Of a stretch of 64,000 bases of DNA, positions 29,833 through 42,423 are shown one piece after another. The stretch is from Fusarium oxysporum f. sp. lycopersici 4287 (Eukaryota > Ascomycota > Sordariomycetes > Hypocreales > Nectriaceae), in NCBI RefSeq assembly GCF_000149955.1, contig NC_030998.1:1679621-1743620 (forward strand). Reading direction: 5' to 3'. The notes under the pieces were generated by a model, which worked only from the letters and a program-made list of their open reading frames with translations, was not told the origin of the DNA and searched no databases. Each line of letters starts with the position of its first letter. The stretch's first letter is position 1. The translations under genes and the position numbers were made by a program.

Positions 29833-30110
29833 TGTGACGCGTTTAACATGGCGCTTGACTTGTGGTTATGGACTGAGGAAACATAATGGAGTTTGAATTA
29901 GTGAGTGTCGTCAATTGATGAGATCAGTCATGCTCTGGACGGGTTTAGTCGCGTGTTTGATGCCGACGCCAAAGATTGATCGCGTCCTGGCAAGGGAGCT
30001 AAGACGAATTTTGATTGGCCGCTGAGCTTCTGCCGATTTTTCAACCCTGTCTGCTTGACTGTTTGCGGGGTCCATTCACATTCACTCCTCTGATCGTATC
30101 TCACATCAAT

Positions 30111-30129
30111 TCTCATCGCCACGATGAGA
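30111..30129. promoter_or_regulatory. Perfect 8+3+8 palindrome, candidate operator
   Basis: TCTCATCG, spacer CCA, CGATGAGA. Both arms match without error. It lies 120 bases before the regulator's ATG and 279 bases from the PLP-fold gene's ATG. Zn2Cys6 dimers often bind inverted triplets; the CGA/TCG inner ends resemble but do not equal CGG, so the binder is uncertain. Confidence 0.5.
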
Positions 30130-30156
30130 GACCGTCAAGAATCTCAATCCATCACC

Positions 30157-30194
30157 CCGAACACAACTCTGAATTACTTACCGAACACAATTCT
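30157..30194. repeat. 14-base direct repeat in the divergent promoter
   Basis: CCGAACACAACTCT at 30157-30170 and CCGAACACAATTCT at 30181-30194 differ at one base and start 24 bases apart. They stand about 55-90 bases before the regulator's ATG, where proximal control sites or 5' UTR elements would be. Confidence 0.5.
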
Positions 30195-30248
30195 CATTTC
30201 TTGTGTCTACCGTCCCGTGTGCTGAGTATATGACGCAAGTTACGGCCC

Positions 30249-31915
30249 ATGGAGCCGTCCCAAAGACGACGTGCAGGATGCACTGAATGCAAGAGAAAGA
30301 AGGCCAAGGTCTGCTCGCTATCATCTCTCACAGCTTATATTTACTAACATTGAACAAGTGCGATGAGAAGAGGCCGTCATGTTCACGATGCTACAAGTAC
30401 CCTCACCTTTGCTCGTATGAGTTGAGCGTCAAGAGCTTTAGGGTGGCGAAACGCAAGCCAGCTAATAATGCTCAGGTATGGTTCATTTGTCTTCCTGTAA
30501 GATGATTCAATTGAATACAGGCTCACTCAATCACACTTCCGCAGACCTTGACACAGCCATCTTCAACCGATGAGACGGCCGATGAACAACAAGTGTCTCT
30601 GGCACCAAGCTCAGTTGCCACTTCCAACCAACTCATTTCTTATACCGATATGTCTGACACGTTTGAGAGCAACTTTATTTCATCATCTATAATAGATGAC
30701 CCTTCTGACTGGCTTTCTCATTTTCCTGCCGAAAGCCCGCCAAGGCACAGTCTCTCCATCTCTTTCCCATCCAGCCCTCCACTCCGGAGTGATCCTCGGC
30801 GGATCTACTTTCAACACTTTGTAGCCCATACAGCAACAGTATACTGGCCGCTACAGCCGGACATGGCTCTAAGCTTGATTCTACCAGCCGCTGATCTCAG
30901 CCCTTGCATAATGGGGGCAATGATCGCCGCCAGCAGCAGCCAACTCTTCAGGATGGCACGGAATCCAGAGTCACGAAGTGCAGCAATAACGGCAACTGTG
31001 GAGTGTCTGGGAAACCTTCGCGAAGCAATTACTACACCGAGATTCGGCGACGTTGGAGTGACAATACTGCCGACGACGTTGATGCTGGCTACGACGTGCG
31101 TCTGTGCAGGAGATACTGCGACCTTTCGGAAGCATCTCAACGGAGCTCTTCATGTTGTTCAACGCGATAAGTCGAAGTACAGCCTGGATCCTTTATGGTG
31201 GATGAGTCTCAAGTGGCTGGTTCACCTCCTTTTGATGAATAGACTTTCCGGCCTGCCCTTACCTTCACGGCAGACGAAAGGGTTCATTGACTGGGACTAC
31301 CTTTTGACATGTATGCCTGACCTAGGTCGCATTGATCTTACTTCCGGCTTTTCTCGGGAGTTGGTGGCTGCTCTTAATATGGTATGCGAGCTATCTGAGC
31401 CAAGTTGCATGAATGTTGATGCAAGTGGCCAATTGTATGGCAATGAGCTAGCACGCAGTGTATATTCTCACGAACTTGAACTTCGATTGATTGAGCTTCG
31501 GGAAAAAAGCGCTTCAACAGTAACAGATGTGGTGCTCCGGACAGAACTAGAAAACAGTCACAGACTGTTCACTGATGCAACGCTACTATGTCTATACAGA
31601 CGAGTTGACGAACTACCCAAGGACAATCCGAAAGTCCAAACAACAGTGGACTCAATCATCACCTCGTTACAGAAAATCGACAAACAGTCTCCTGTTCACG
31701 CTCAACTTTTGTGGCCACTCCTTGCAGCAGGCTGCGACTCAACGACTCATGCCGAACGCACCATCGTCGTAGAGACGATGGAGAGCATGACTGCACGTGG
31801 CTTGGGCAGCTATGAAAACGTCCTCGAGTTCATGAGGGATTACTGGAAGAATGGGGGCGACACGAGATGGGACCTATTCGCCAAGCAAACAGGAAAAGAC
31901 CTCGTACTATTCTGA
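30249..31915 (+). CDS. Zn2Cys6 transcription factor with fungal-specific regulatory domain, two introns
   Basis: Exons 30249-30308, 30359-30475 and 30545-31915 give 515 residues. The binuclear cluster CTECKRKKAKC...CSRCYKYPHLC follows C-x2-C-x6-C-x6-C-x2-C-x6-C exactly and is split by intron 1. The rest resembles the Fungal_trans_2/DUF3468-type regulatory domain (for example ESRSAAITATVECLGNLREAI and LWPLLAAGCDS). It should be nuclear and bind CGG-type sites. It is divergent from the PLP-fold gene with only 416 bases between them, so that gene is the first candidate target. The ATG at 30249 places the zinc cluster ten residues in, as usual. Confidence 0.9.
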
Positions 31916-33278
31916 TGTCGTCAATGGCCAAGAAGGATGTGAATAACACCGAACTCACAATTGCGCCTTCACGTCTTCATCGGACCAGCGGATATTCACG
32001 GATGGCCTCAAAGCCGATAATAGACTGGATCTTGACTTCAGTCGGTCAGAATACACCGCTATTCATGCTTTACAGAAGGAGTGAACAAGCTCGCTTGCAG
32101 CAAGAATGAGCTGCATTGCTACGTCGCACGGCCATAGTGTTGGGTTTGGGAGGTAACCTCGGCAATCGAGCACGGCGATCGACAGCATAAACACCATAAA
32201 TGGACCCAGACCTCTAGAAGAAAATTTTCACGATACTCATGCAATGACTAAAACCAACATCTGATATCAGTTCATCCAAGGCTCGGCTCTTCGCCGGCGG
32301 TGATGAAGCAATCACCAGCTGAAATATCCAATAATTTATTACCCGCAACGCCCATCATACTGATAGGGTGAGATACGAAAGAAGAAGTCGTGATTATTTC
32401 CACCACGGAGAAACATTCTTGGCTTAGTGAGATCAAAAGAGTAGGACCGAAAACTGCCGGTAGGGCATATTAGTCAAGGGAATCATAGGCTCAAAGAGGG
32501 ATACAACACATGCAGTTCTGCTAGAAATCCGGGGTTGAGAGCCGAGGATGTATGCTAGACATCTGCAAGTCCACTCACACTTGCGGGGGCGGCCCGAATA
32601 AACGGGTAATAATGCTAAAACGGTAAAAGTGTTGAAGTCTATCAAGATGTTGTTCCAAACGAACAACATGAACTTTTACCTAGTTTGTGCTAGTCAGTGC
32701 GACGCTGTGAAAGCTCCGTGATGGAATAGGGAGGTGAGCCAGTTGAAACACTTGATCGATGATGAAATGGGTCTACTACCCATGCAGAGGACGACTATGC
32801 GATCATGAAGAACAACGTGGTGCATGATAAGCGCAGGGAACACGCGGAAACTCCGCCTGTCAACGTGACACCAAAGACGATCGAGTTTCGGGCCGATACC
32901 AAATAAAGAGGTCATCTGGTGTACCCCTGTCGCGATGATCATCATTGGAGCTACGGTCTCAACCTCAAACGCTCGTGCACTAAAACGTTTAATGACATGA
33001 CCCCGCAGACGCACCCAATCAGAGGGGAGAAGTCAGCTCCGGAGGTTTTTTGATTGATTCGGGGCTTCTAGTCGGCTGTTAACCCACTGTTAACGAATCC
33101 TTTGGTCCTTGGTGCTATAGCTGAACAATGCTCTAACACTGTAATTAAATCCTTCATCACTCGAAACATACTATTCGCCTTGTCTTGAACACTTCGAACT
33201 TTACGATAAAAGGGCTTTGTCCCGCCATGTCTTGGGATTTAGCAGCACTCTCATCTTCATTCCTCGCCTCAGTTCAAC
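31916..33278. other. Intergenic, promoter of alpha-amylase
   Basis: About 1.36 kb with short spurious frames only. The last part serves as the amylase promoter. No RNA gene or repeat is recognised. Confidence 0.4.
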
Positions 33279-34804
33279 ATGAAGTTCTCTCTCCTTGCGA
33301 CCATCGTCGCCAGCATCAGCCCGCTCGCTCATGCAGCGGACGCAAACGCTTGGAAGTCGCGAAACATCTATTTCGCACTTACTGATCGTGTTGCGCGAAG
33401 CGCTGACGATAATGGCGGTAGTGCATGCGGAAATCTCGGAAATTATTGTGGTGGAACTTTCAAGGGTCTCGAGTCGAAGCTTGATTATATCAAGGGCATG
33501 GGATTTGATGCTATCTGGATTACTCCCGTTGTTGACAGTAAGTGTCGCGGATACGAGGGAATGATGGTGGCTGACAAGAGCAATAGATACTGATGGAGGA
33601 TACCACGGATACTGGGCCAAGGATCTTTATGCGGTCAACCCCAAGTATGGTACTGCAGATGACCTGAAGAGTCTTGTCAAGTCTGCTCATGACAAGGTAA
33701 GACGTCTTGATCCTTATCATGCTGTTTTCAGTGCTGTTTTGAGAATCACGTTGTTGGTATCCATGAATGATCCCGTGCTGACTGTTCCAGAATATGTACG
33801 TCATGTGCGACGTGGTCGCAAACCACATGGGCAAAGGAATCTCAGACCACAAACCCTCGCCCCTCAACGAACAAAGCTCATACCACACTCCTTGCGACAT
33901 CGACTACAGCAACCAGAACAGCATTGAACAGTGCGAAATCGCCGGTCTTCCAGATCTCAACACCGGCAGCGACACTGTCAAGAAGGTCCTCTACGACTGG
34001 ATCAAATGGCTCGTCTCTGAGTACAGCTTCGACGGTATCCGCATCGACACTGTCAAGCATGTCGAAAAGCCCTTCTGGCCTGGTTTCCAAGACGCCGCTG
34101 GTGTCTACGCCATCGGTGAGGTCTGGGACGGAGGTCCTGATTATCTCGCTGGTTATGCCCAGGTCATGCCTGGTCTTTTGAACTACGCTATGTACTACCC
34201 CATGAACCGCTTTTACCAGCAAAAGGGAGATCCTTCAGATGTTGTCGCCATGCACGATGAGATTAGCAACAAGTTCCCTGATCCCACTATCCTCGGAACA
34301 TTCATCGACAACCACGATAACCCTCGTTGGCTCAGCCAGAAGAATGACAAAGCTCTTCTGAAGAACGCCCTCGCATACGTTATCCTTGCTCGAGGTATCC
34401 CCATCGTCTACTACGGAACAGAGCAAGGTTACGCAGGAGGCAATGACCCCGCCAACCGCGAGGATCTCTGGCGAAGCAGTTTCAGCACCAACGCAGATCT
34501 CTACCAACACATCTCGCGTCTCTCTAAGGCTCGCTCGGCAGTCGGTGGCCTCGGTGGAAATGACCACAAGCATCTTTACTCTCAGAACAGCGCCTACGCC
34601 TGGAGTCGCGCGGACGGCGATCTTATCGTGCTTACGTTGAACCGCGGTCAGGGATACTCAGGACAGTACTGCTTCAACACTGGAAAGAACAACAAGACTT
34701 GGGACAAGGTATTTGGAAGTGGCACTGTTACCTCTGATGGCAATGGACAGGTTTGCGTTAGCTACACTAACGGTGAGCCTGAGGTCTTGGTTGCCTCTAG
34801 CTAA
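33279..34804 (+). CDS. Secreted GH13 alpha-amylase, two introns
   Basis: Exons 33279-33537, 33587-33696 and 33791-34804 give 460 residues. A signal peptide (MKFSLLATIVASISPLAHA) precedes the catalytic barrel. The four GH13 regions are present: DVVANH (130-135), GIRIDTVKH with nucleophile D209, GEVW with acid E233, and FIDNHD with D299. These line up with the fungal TAKA-type enzyme. It ends soon after the C-terminal beta domain without a starch-binding CBM20. It hydrolyses alpha-1,4 bonds of starch outside the cell. Amylase regulators usually act with glucose repression, but no site is claimed. Confidence 0.93.
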
Positions 34805-35283
34805 GTGGCATAAAAATGGGGTTGGCTTAGTACTGGATACGGTCTTTTTCCTCGACTCTTCTTCATGACTTTCTTATATACTGAGCTCAGTTTCAATTCT
34901 AACTTTTTCCTCTCCCGACTGTACCTGTTGGTGTGCACACTATGTCAGCGCCAAGACGCGCTGCATGAGGTATCATTACATGGTGGCTGTAATTGTAATT
35001 GTATTGATTTGCTATGCAGCTCAAGATTGTTTTTGGCAACCTATATCCAGAATGGCTGTGCTGACTGTCATCTTGATTGGCTCCAGCTTTGTCAGAACTG
35101 AAACGTTATGTCACTCTTCCAAATTTCAGGCGCTTAATGTTCTCAACTTGCAATTCATGCAGCGCTGTGCATGCAGCTGCTGCGGCTGACTGCCACGTCT
35201 TTTTATGGCACTGGTCCCATTGTCAACAATAAACCTCCATTGATTGATCTTCTCTCAATCGATCAACACTCAGATTTATCAAG
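34805..35283. other. Intergenic, nothing recognised
   Basis: About 480 bases between the amylase end and the HET pseudogene. Small frames here lack support. Confidence 0.4.
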
Positions 35284-37384
35284 ATGATGTCACCCTTCCA
35301 ATATCCTCCGTTACTACCCTTAGAGCTGCGGCTTCTGGTACTGCAACCCGGTTTGCCAGAAGATCCCCTTACTGGGACCCTCTTGCAAAGGAAATTGTCG
35401 CCTAAAGACGGTGAAGTCCCAAATTACGAGGCTCTGTCTTACTGCTGGGGCGATCAGTCTCATCCTCAATCCGTCAAACTCAAGACGAAATGATGAAAGG
35501 GTAAGAAACAGCCACGTCCAGCGCCAGAGCCGGACAGCTCCAGCTACCGGAAGTTCAGCCTTACAGCCTTTGGTATTCACTCTGGGCATCTTGATATTGG
35601 ACCGAACCTTGCCTCTGCTTTGCGGGCTTTACAATACCGTTACTGTAAACGGTTACTATGGTGCGACTCTATCTGTATCAATCAAAAGGAAGTCGCAGAG
35701 CGCTCTGCTCAGGTTCAGCGCATGGCAGATTTGTATCAATTTTCCCGAAGAGTCATTATCTGGCTAGGTCCTGCAGCGCCCTGGACCACTACAGCCATGG
35801 GAACTATGCGTTGGGTGAGAAACCAACTCTCGTCTCCAGCCATAGACATTTCCTCGTATGAAGGAGTAGCTCCCAATTTTGCCCCAACAAAGGACGGAAG
35901 TCTGTAGGAGATCGATTTCAAAGGGCCTCTCCCGCTTACCCAGGACCAGTGGCTTGCATTTGAGCAACTATTGGCCGTATACTGGTTCCGACGTCTTTGG
36001 ACGTACCAGGAAATAGTCTTGGCAAATCAAGAAACATCGATGTGAGGTTGGGCGACGATGAAATGCTATGGAATAAGTTTATTGAAGCGGCCATGTTCAT
36101 ATCTTTGAATAAATCTTCGGCATCACAACCGTTCTTTGTTGATCTGGCCAGGCAAACCACAAATATCAAGGTTTTTTGTAACAAGGCTGTGAGTAGTAGG
36201 ACCGCTGAGCTGATGGGCGAGGACAATACCGACTGGGTTTTTCTGTTATCGCGACGAAACTTTATGATTGCTCTGATAGTCGGGACAAACTCTATGCGCT
36301 TCGAGGGTTTCTCGAACCTGATGCTACCCGATCAATCCCTGTAGACTACACCAAGTCTGCTAGGCAAATTGTGGCTTCAGCCTACATCACTCACCTGAAG
36401 CAGGGACGAAATCTTCAATTTCTGGAACTCTGTAACTCGACCATATCTCCCAACTGGGTTGTGGACTTACAAAAACCCTTGGGCCTCCTACAGCTCTTCA
36501 GCAACGCAAGTGCAAGATCTGCCGCTTCAGCGAGGTTAAAAAAGTCTGGAGTATTAGAGGTAGTGGGCGTTTCTTGTGATGAAATATGCAGCAGTATAAT
36601 GGATCTACCCCCGACAGAAAATTATGAACTAGTAGAGGGCTACATCACCAATGTTCTCAAGGTGTTCAGAAATCTCACAGGCAATGATGACTTTCATCGA
36701 GACGATAAATGCCTCGACGAGATGATAGTCATGATGAAATTTGGTAACCTGTGGGATCATAGTACATTAAGAACTGATTCTACGCCTTCTTGAATAACAA
36801 TCTCCCTGGAAATTGGACGACAAATGATAAGTCAGTGGATTACAGGCAACGCCATCTCGGACGATTATTTCAGTATACTATATAGTCACAGGAGTGCTGC
36901 GGCAACCGCTTGCACAAAAACACGCCATGGGGCCCTCGCGTGCGTCCCTTTAGACAGCTGTGACGGCGATATAATAGTAACTCTTCTTGGCCTGTCCAGC
37001 AACTTGGTTCTCCGCCCTCAGCCAGAAGATGGATCCTACAAGGTCGTTGGACCGTGCGATCATCCGGGATCTTCTGACGGCCAGGCCTTACTCGGGGATG
37101 ACTTTCGTGGCTGGCAGAAATGGTGGCGTATCAACACACAGACTCTTGCGTTTTGGAGAGAGGGTGAGCCTCTAAGCTTTTTGGATCCACGGCTTGACGG
37201 GGTTCCGTTTCCCGCTGGGTTTACCGAGCGTGCAGCTGCAATCGATGGGAAATACGTTCCTTTTTGGGTACATAAGTATGAATATGAGGATTACATGGAG
37301 AACGAAAGAATTTACGACCCATGGATGTCAGAGCATAGGTTGAAGGACAGAGGCGCGCCGATACAGAGATTTCGGTTGATATAG
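35284..37384 (+). pseudogene. HET-domain (heterokaryon incompatibility) pseudogene
   Basis: The protein can be followed through PNYEALSYCWGDQ, then NLASALRAL...LLWCDSICINQ, ERSAQVQRMADLYQFSRRVIIWLG, WFRRLWTYQEIVLA, DSRDKLYALRGF and the C-terminal DIIVTLLGLSSNLVLRP. This is the full order of a HET protein, which triggers cell death on contact with an incompatible strain or takes part in related self-recognition. It is broken by in-frame stops at 35491-35493, 35905-35907 and 36791-36793 and by frame shifts near 36045 and 36240. The stops can each be explained by one C-to-T change. The last ~190 codons remain open. Confidence 0.85.
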
Positions 37385-37875
37385 GAAGACGTTGTTAATG
37401 AATTTGGAGAATGTAGAGGGGAGTCTTGTTAGGGATACTGCTTTGATGACTTGCAGCGAAAGTTCAATCCTGTTTTTATTAGTTATCTTGCTCATGATAA
37501 TACATAAGGATTTGGAAACAGACGGTGAACTTGTGCGTCGAGAGATGCCCTCCAGGGTCATTACACGTGCGCAAGCGGTATCTTACCATTGGCCGACCGT
37601 CGCCAAGAAAACTAACATTAGCAATAAAAAATTCATTTATCGATACTGGCTCAAGATTGCAAGGTCAATTATTATCACGGTGAGAGAACAGGTCTCTGGC
37701 ACTCCCTCACGATAATTGGTCAATCGCGTCCAAGAGTTGAAAGAGGTTTAGATCCAATGACGTGATCGCCAGAAGTTAAAATGAAGCTTAAATCGCCATT
37801 GCGTGAGTCACTTATCTCATTGCATCCTCCAAAGACATCAATTCAGAAGCTGGTGATAGATTTAGAATATCCAAA
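37385..37875. other. Intergenic, promoter of the CHR transporter
   Basis: About 490 bases, no supported gene. Confidence 0.4.
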
Positions 37876-39477
37876 ATGGTGGTCGGAGGCTGGGAAAACG
37901 CCGTGCGTAGAGCCGCAGATCGCGGGCTGCAGACGCTCAAGGTCAATTGGCATCTCGGTTTCACCGCATTCGGCGGACCGCCTGTGCACTTCAAAATCGT
38001 CAGCATAACCTCTCACAGCTATTTTATAGCATGGCTAATGGACAAAGTTTCATGACAAGTTTGTCACCAAATTGCAATGGATCGATGAGCAGATTGTACG
38101 TTTACACTACTCCCAAACCGTCACAGCCGATTAACAGTAATGTTTAGTTCCAGGAGCTCTTCAGCGTCTCTCAGGCGCTCTCTGGTCCTGCCAGTACGAA
38201 AATGCTGTACTGTATCAATTTGATTCATGGTGGACTGTTCGAAGCTCTTCTGGCCTTTTTCATTTGGAGGTATGACGCGTGTAATATGTATCTGAGACGA
38301 CGCGACTGACCAAAACAGCTTGCCTGGTTTTCTAGGCATGTTTGGACTCTCCATAGGTGTATCCAACATCGGAGATACTCTACCTCGTGCGGTATACGCC
38401 CTTCTCTCGGGCCTGAATGCAGCTACTGTTGGGATCATCGCGTTAGCAGCTGTGGAACTCTCCGACAAGGCTATCACAGATCAAGCTACGAGGATTGTTC
38501 TCTCGGTCACTGCCATGGCCGGAATACTGTATAATGCCCTCTGGTATTTTCCGGTTCTCATTGTTGCGGGTGGATGCTGTACTATTGTGTATGACTTTCG
38601 CTGGCTGCACCGTCCGGTCCGAGCTGTGAAGAACGCTCTTCTTAGAGTGAGGAGAGGACGAGCTACAGAGGGTGAGAATATCCAAGGTGCTGAGAACAGA
38701 ACGGATAGGAATATGGAGGATTCGAGAATCGCCCTTTCTGAGACAGCGGAGTCTGGCCCGCGAGAGAATGAACCACGTATCGTTCCCCAGGAATATCGCC
38801 TCAACTTCTCATGGAAGGCAGGAACAGCCATCATCGCTGTCTTCCTCCTCTCATTCGTCGTCGTTCTCGTCATACGCGGAACTTTGCCAACTCCTCCTCT
38901 GCTCTATAAGCTTTTCGCCAACCTATACCTGGCTGGAACAATCATCTTCGGCGGTGGTCCCGTTGTAATTCCTCTTCTTCGAGAGTACGTCGTTGCTGAG
39001 GGATGGGTCACACCGCGTGATTTCCTGATCGGTCTCGCTATTGTCCAGGCTTTTCCGGGCCCCAACTTTAACTTTGCCGTGTTCTTGGGTGGTCTTACAG
39101 CCGCGAACAACGGGTATCCAGCGATCGCTGGAGCGCTGATTGCATATCTAGGTATCTTCGTCCCTGGCATGGTTTTGGTACATGGAACAATGGGCGTCTG
39201 GGGAGTTCTGAGAAGTCGCCGTTGGGTCAAGTCTGCCGTGCGAGGTATTAATGCTGGTGCAGTCGGATTGATCTACACAGCTGTTTATCGGATTTGGCAG
39301 GTTGGGTATATTGATCAGGGCTTTCAGTCTGGAAAGAGTTTGGCTGATGATCCTTGGTGGGTTGTTGTTACTGCAACTGCTTTCGTAGGAGGACGGTACT
39401 TTGGTGTTGCACCGCCATTCGCAATTTTGCTTGGTGCTTCGTTGGGGCTGCTGAGGTATGGCATTGTTACAGCATGA
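37876..39477 (+). CDS. CHR-family chromate/anion transporter, three introns
   Basis: Exons 37876-37998, 38048-38095, 38148-38269 and 38319-39477 give 483 residues. Introns are 49, 52 and 49 nt. The protein has two repeated CHR domains. The first contains LGFTAFGGPPVHF and FQELFSVSQALSGPASTKM; the second contains GTIIFGGGPVVIPLLREYVV and VQAFPGPNFNFAVFLGG. These are the FGGP and PGP motifs of the family. About ten TM segments are seen, with a charged loop of ~60 residues between the halves. Members export chromate or carry related oxyanions such as sulfate; in fungi the physiological role is often unknown. The short small exons at the 5' end are easily missed by gene finders. Confidence 0.88.
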
Positions 39478-40448
39478 GTTGGTGGGTTTTGCTACCTGGG
39501 AGCAAGCATTTGCATGTGTGCATCGGGGAGATCCGAAAGGGACTCGCCGATACAAAACATTTATCGGAAGATGAAACTTGAGGCTCTAAGCAATTATGTA
39601 AACGATGGATATAAAGTTCGCAAGCCGGAGATCAATATGGTACGATAGAGATATGAAAGCACCATGTTCCGGTGGGGCCGAGCGGCGACTGCTCGGGATG
39701 GCTTCCGTGGTGCAAGGCCCGGCTTCACAGTTTGGCTCCAGACCGGCTCTCGGCAAAGAAACCGCAGATAATCAGAGGTCACAAAGAATTTCCCAATGCG
39801 TAAAGTTCATCTGCTTCGGGCTTCCATTGCATGCAGTGAGATAAACACTCAACATGCAACAATAGGCGAATGACCAAGCTTGACTCGGACAGTGGACCTC
39901 AGCAACAGGCGGTTTCTTCACTATTACGGCATATCTTTAATGCCACTAGATGACCCCAAAAGATATTCCTTTACTCCCACCGATGTAGGCTTTCAATGCC
40001 GTGTTCCCAGACCCAAAGACCACATGATGCCCATAATCCGGGGTAGACACCGATGAAGCGGGGAAGAAGTGGAGGTCGAGTTGTCTTTTGGTGGCGGACG
40101 GTGTATCTTTGCGGCGGCTACGCTAACGAATTCTGTGGTCCTCGTGGGGAGCTCGTCTCCAAAATTCATTATCTTATCCAACCAGATGATGCCGTGATGT
40201 TTGTTTGGCGATATCGGATGACGAGCCGATGCAGGTATGCCAGCCATTCTTCCAGAACAGTTGATGGCTTGGAGGTTTTTAAATACAGTCTTACCCATCG
40301 TTACTCTTATCCTTACTTTTACTACATCTCATAACTTGAATCGACTTTGTATCCTAGTTGAAGCCTTGGAACCAAGTTGACGACTGATTAGTTAACGGGA
40401 TAGCACTCCGCCTCATCCCCGCCAGCAAACCTTCATAATCTTGGAACA
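39478..40448. promoter_or_regulatory. Intergenic, promoter of the flavoenzyme gene
   Basis: About 970 bases without a supported gene. A GATA-type site (TTATCT, overlapping TTATCC) is at 40169-40179, about 275 bases before the next ATG. Confidence 0.4.
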
Positions 40449-41795
40449 ATGTCAACAGAAAACACAAGCCAGCCAATCCTCATTCTCGGAGGCGGTTGCT
40501 TCGGTCTGGCAACAGCATTTGAGCTCGCTCAAAAGGGTTATAAGAACATCACAATTCTCGAGAAAGATGTCGACGTACCGAGTCGCTTTTCCGCTGCTTA
40601 TGATCTGAATAAGGTCATTCGTGCCGAGTACGCCGATGACTTTTACACTCAATTAGCCCTCGTATGTAGTCCAACTTGACACTTGGACTTGAGTTCCATG
40701 CTCAACAATAACTTGTAGGACGCAATTCGAAAATGGCAGTCTGATCCGCTCTACACTCCTCATTACCATCAAACCGGCTTTCTCAACGTCACTTCCGGCA
40801 AGGCCGCACAGAATACCAAAGGAGCAGTGGAGAGCTACTTCCAATCACTCCAGAAGAATCCAGCATTCAATGGCCAAACCACCCGTGTGAATAGCAGCAA
40901 GGAGATCAAGAAGCTCGTCCCCAAGTTCAGCGGCCCGCTTACTGGCTTTACTGGATATCACAACAAACTCGCTGGCTACGGCCACTCCGCTAACGCCTTG
41001 AGAGCTGTGTATGAGCAGTGCGTCAAGCTTGGTGTGAAGTTTCATCTCGGAACCAAGGATGGTGAAGTTGAGTCGCTATTGTATGCTTCAAGTCGAGAGG
41101 GGACGAAGTGCATCGGTGCCAGAACGCGCGGGGGTACAATCCACTCAGCGGACAAGACTATCGTGGCTCTGGGTGCTGATGCCGCCAACATTCTTCCCCG
41201 TATTGGAAAGCAAATGACAGGTCGTGCATGGGGTGTCGCGCACATCCAGCTCACAGACCAAGAAGCCGCCGAACTCAAGGGCATCCCCGTCACCAACGTC
41301 CGCGACCTCGCCTTCTTCTTCGAACCCGATCTCAAAACCAAGAAGCTCAAATTCTGCCACATGGGCGGTGCTTTCACAAACTACGCCTTCTCCAAAGACG
41401 GCCTCTCCATCCCCTTCCCCGAACTAGCAGATTCACAATTCATGCCTCTCGAGGACGAAACGCACATACGTCTTCTTCTCAAAGAAGTCTTTCCCCAACT
41501 CGCAGACCGTCCTTTGATTGACCAGCATCTGTGCTGGTTCGCTGACACAGATGATTCGGATTTCATCATTGACTACGTTCCGGGTACTAATGCAACTTTG
41601 GCGGTGTTGAGTGGTGATAGTGGACATGGATTCAAGATGTTGCCGATTTTCGGACAGTTTGTGCATAAGTTGCTTGTGGAGGAGAAGCAGAGTCAGGCGA
41701 AGTGGCAGTGGAAGGATAGTAAGCCCAAGGCTGCGGCTGTTTGGAGGAGTAGTGAGAGTCAGGAGCTTGCTGCCGTTCCGCGAGCGAAGTTGTAA
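40449..41795 (+). CDS. FAD-dependent amine oxidase (fructosyl-amino-acid/sarcosine-oxidase type), one intron
   Basis: Exons 40449-40661 and 40719-41795 give 429 residues. The N-terminus has the dinucleotide fold ILGGGCFGLATAFELAQKG; further family marks are KVIRAEYAD, GRAWGVAHIQL and SGDSGHGFKMLP. The HLCWFADTDDSDFIIDY segment holds the Cys at the place where amadoriases and sarcosine/pipecolate oxidases bind FAD covalently. Such enzymes oxidise secondary amines such as fructosyl amino acids, sarcosine or pipecolate, giving H2O2. The C-terminus is not a clear SKL peroxisomal signal (AKL-like end, RAKL, is a plausible PTS1). It starts a run of three plus-strand genes with TauD and MFS, suggesting nitrogen scavenging. 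Confidence 0.85.
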
Positions 41796-42423
41796 GAGCT
41801 CAAAGTATAGAGTCTATGTCTAATATGAATTCCTATTTGTCTTATCAACGGTGTCTCCGTTATATTTCTGTATATAACGCTATACCCTGCAGCTCGGTCA
41901 CTTGATGGGTGAGTGTAGTCGATAGACTAGTTCAACCAGAGCAAAGGTTAACTTGCAGCTGCAACACCAAGTTCTCTCTTTTCGGTTATAAACAGCGGAC
42001 AACTAGCGACTGCCATAGTTAATTCGTCAGCAACGTAACGAAATGAGGGGTCGATATCTCGTCCGAGTCTTACAAATCTTCAATTACACGACACCATCAG
42101 CTTGCAAACGAGGTGCTCTTAATTCCGCTTTGAGCCAAGATCCCTCTATTGCGCGATCTTTCACGAAATAGATTGGATAATTATTTATGTTGCAATCAGT
42201 TTGCATATCGCATGTCGAATGCTGGCCAATGAGGTTTGTCGCAGTAAGTCTTGGTCATTGTGTGCCATCATGGCGTGACTGGCCGAGTTGGGGTCATTGC
42301 AAGAGTAGTGAGGGGATGATTGTAGTATATCAAGATGCTGTATGCTGCTATAACTCCAGAGAATCAATCGCAAGTTGCAAAATTGAATCATCAAATAAGA
42401 ATCCTAAGCCCAATTAGTCCAAA
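41796..42423. other. Intergenic, promoter of the dioxygenase gene
   Basis: About 630 bases, no gene seen. It separates the flavoenzyme and dioxygenase genes. Confidence 0.4.

Larger units (their letters stand above)
29833..30248. promoter_or_regulatory. Shared divergent promoter of the PLP-fold gene and Zn2Cys6 regulator
   Basis: A 416-base region between two divergent starts. It contains a perfect palindrome at 30111-30129 and a near-perfect direct repeat at 30157-30194, listed separately. Such arrangement is common where a regulator controls its neighbour and itself (inference). Confidence 0.55.

Noticed and set aside
34965..35189. Hydrophobic, Cys-ending 74-codon frame downstream of amylase
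   Set aside because: Composition looks like translated AT-rich intergenic DNA; no start context or family.
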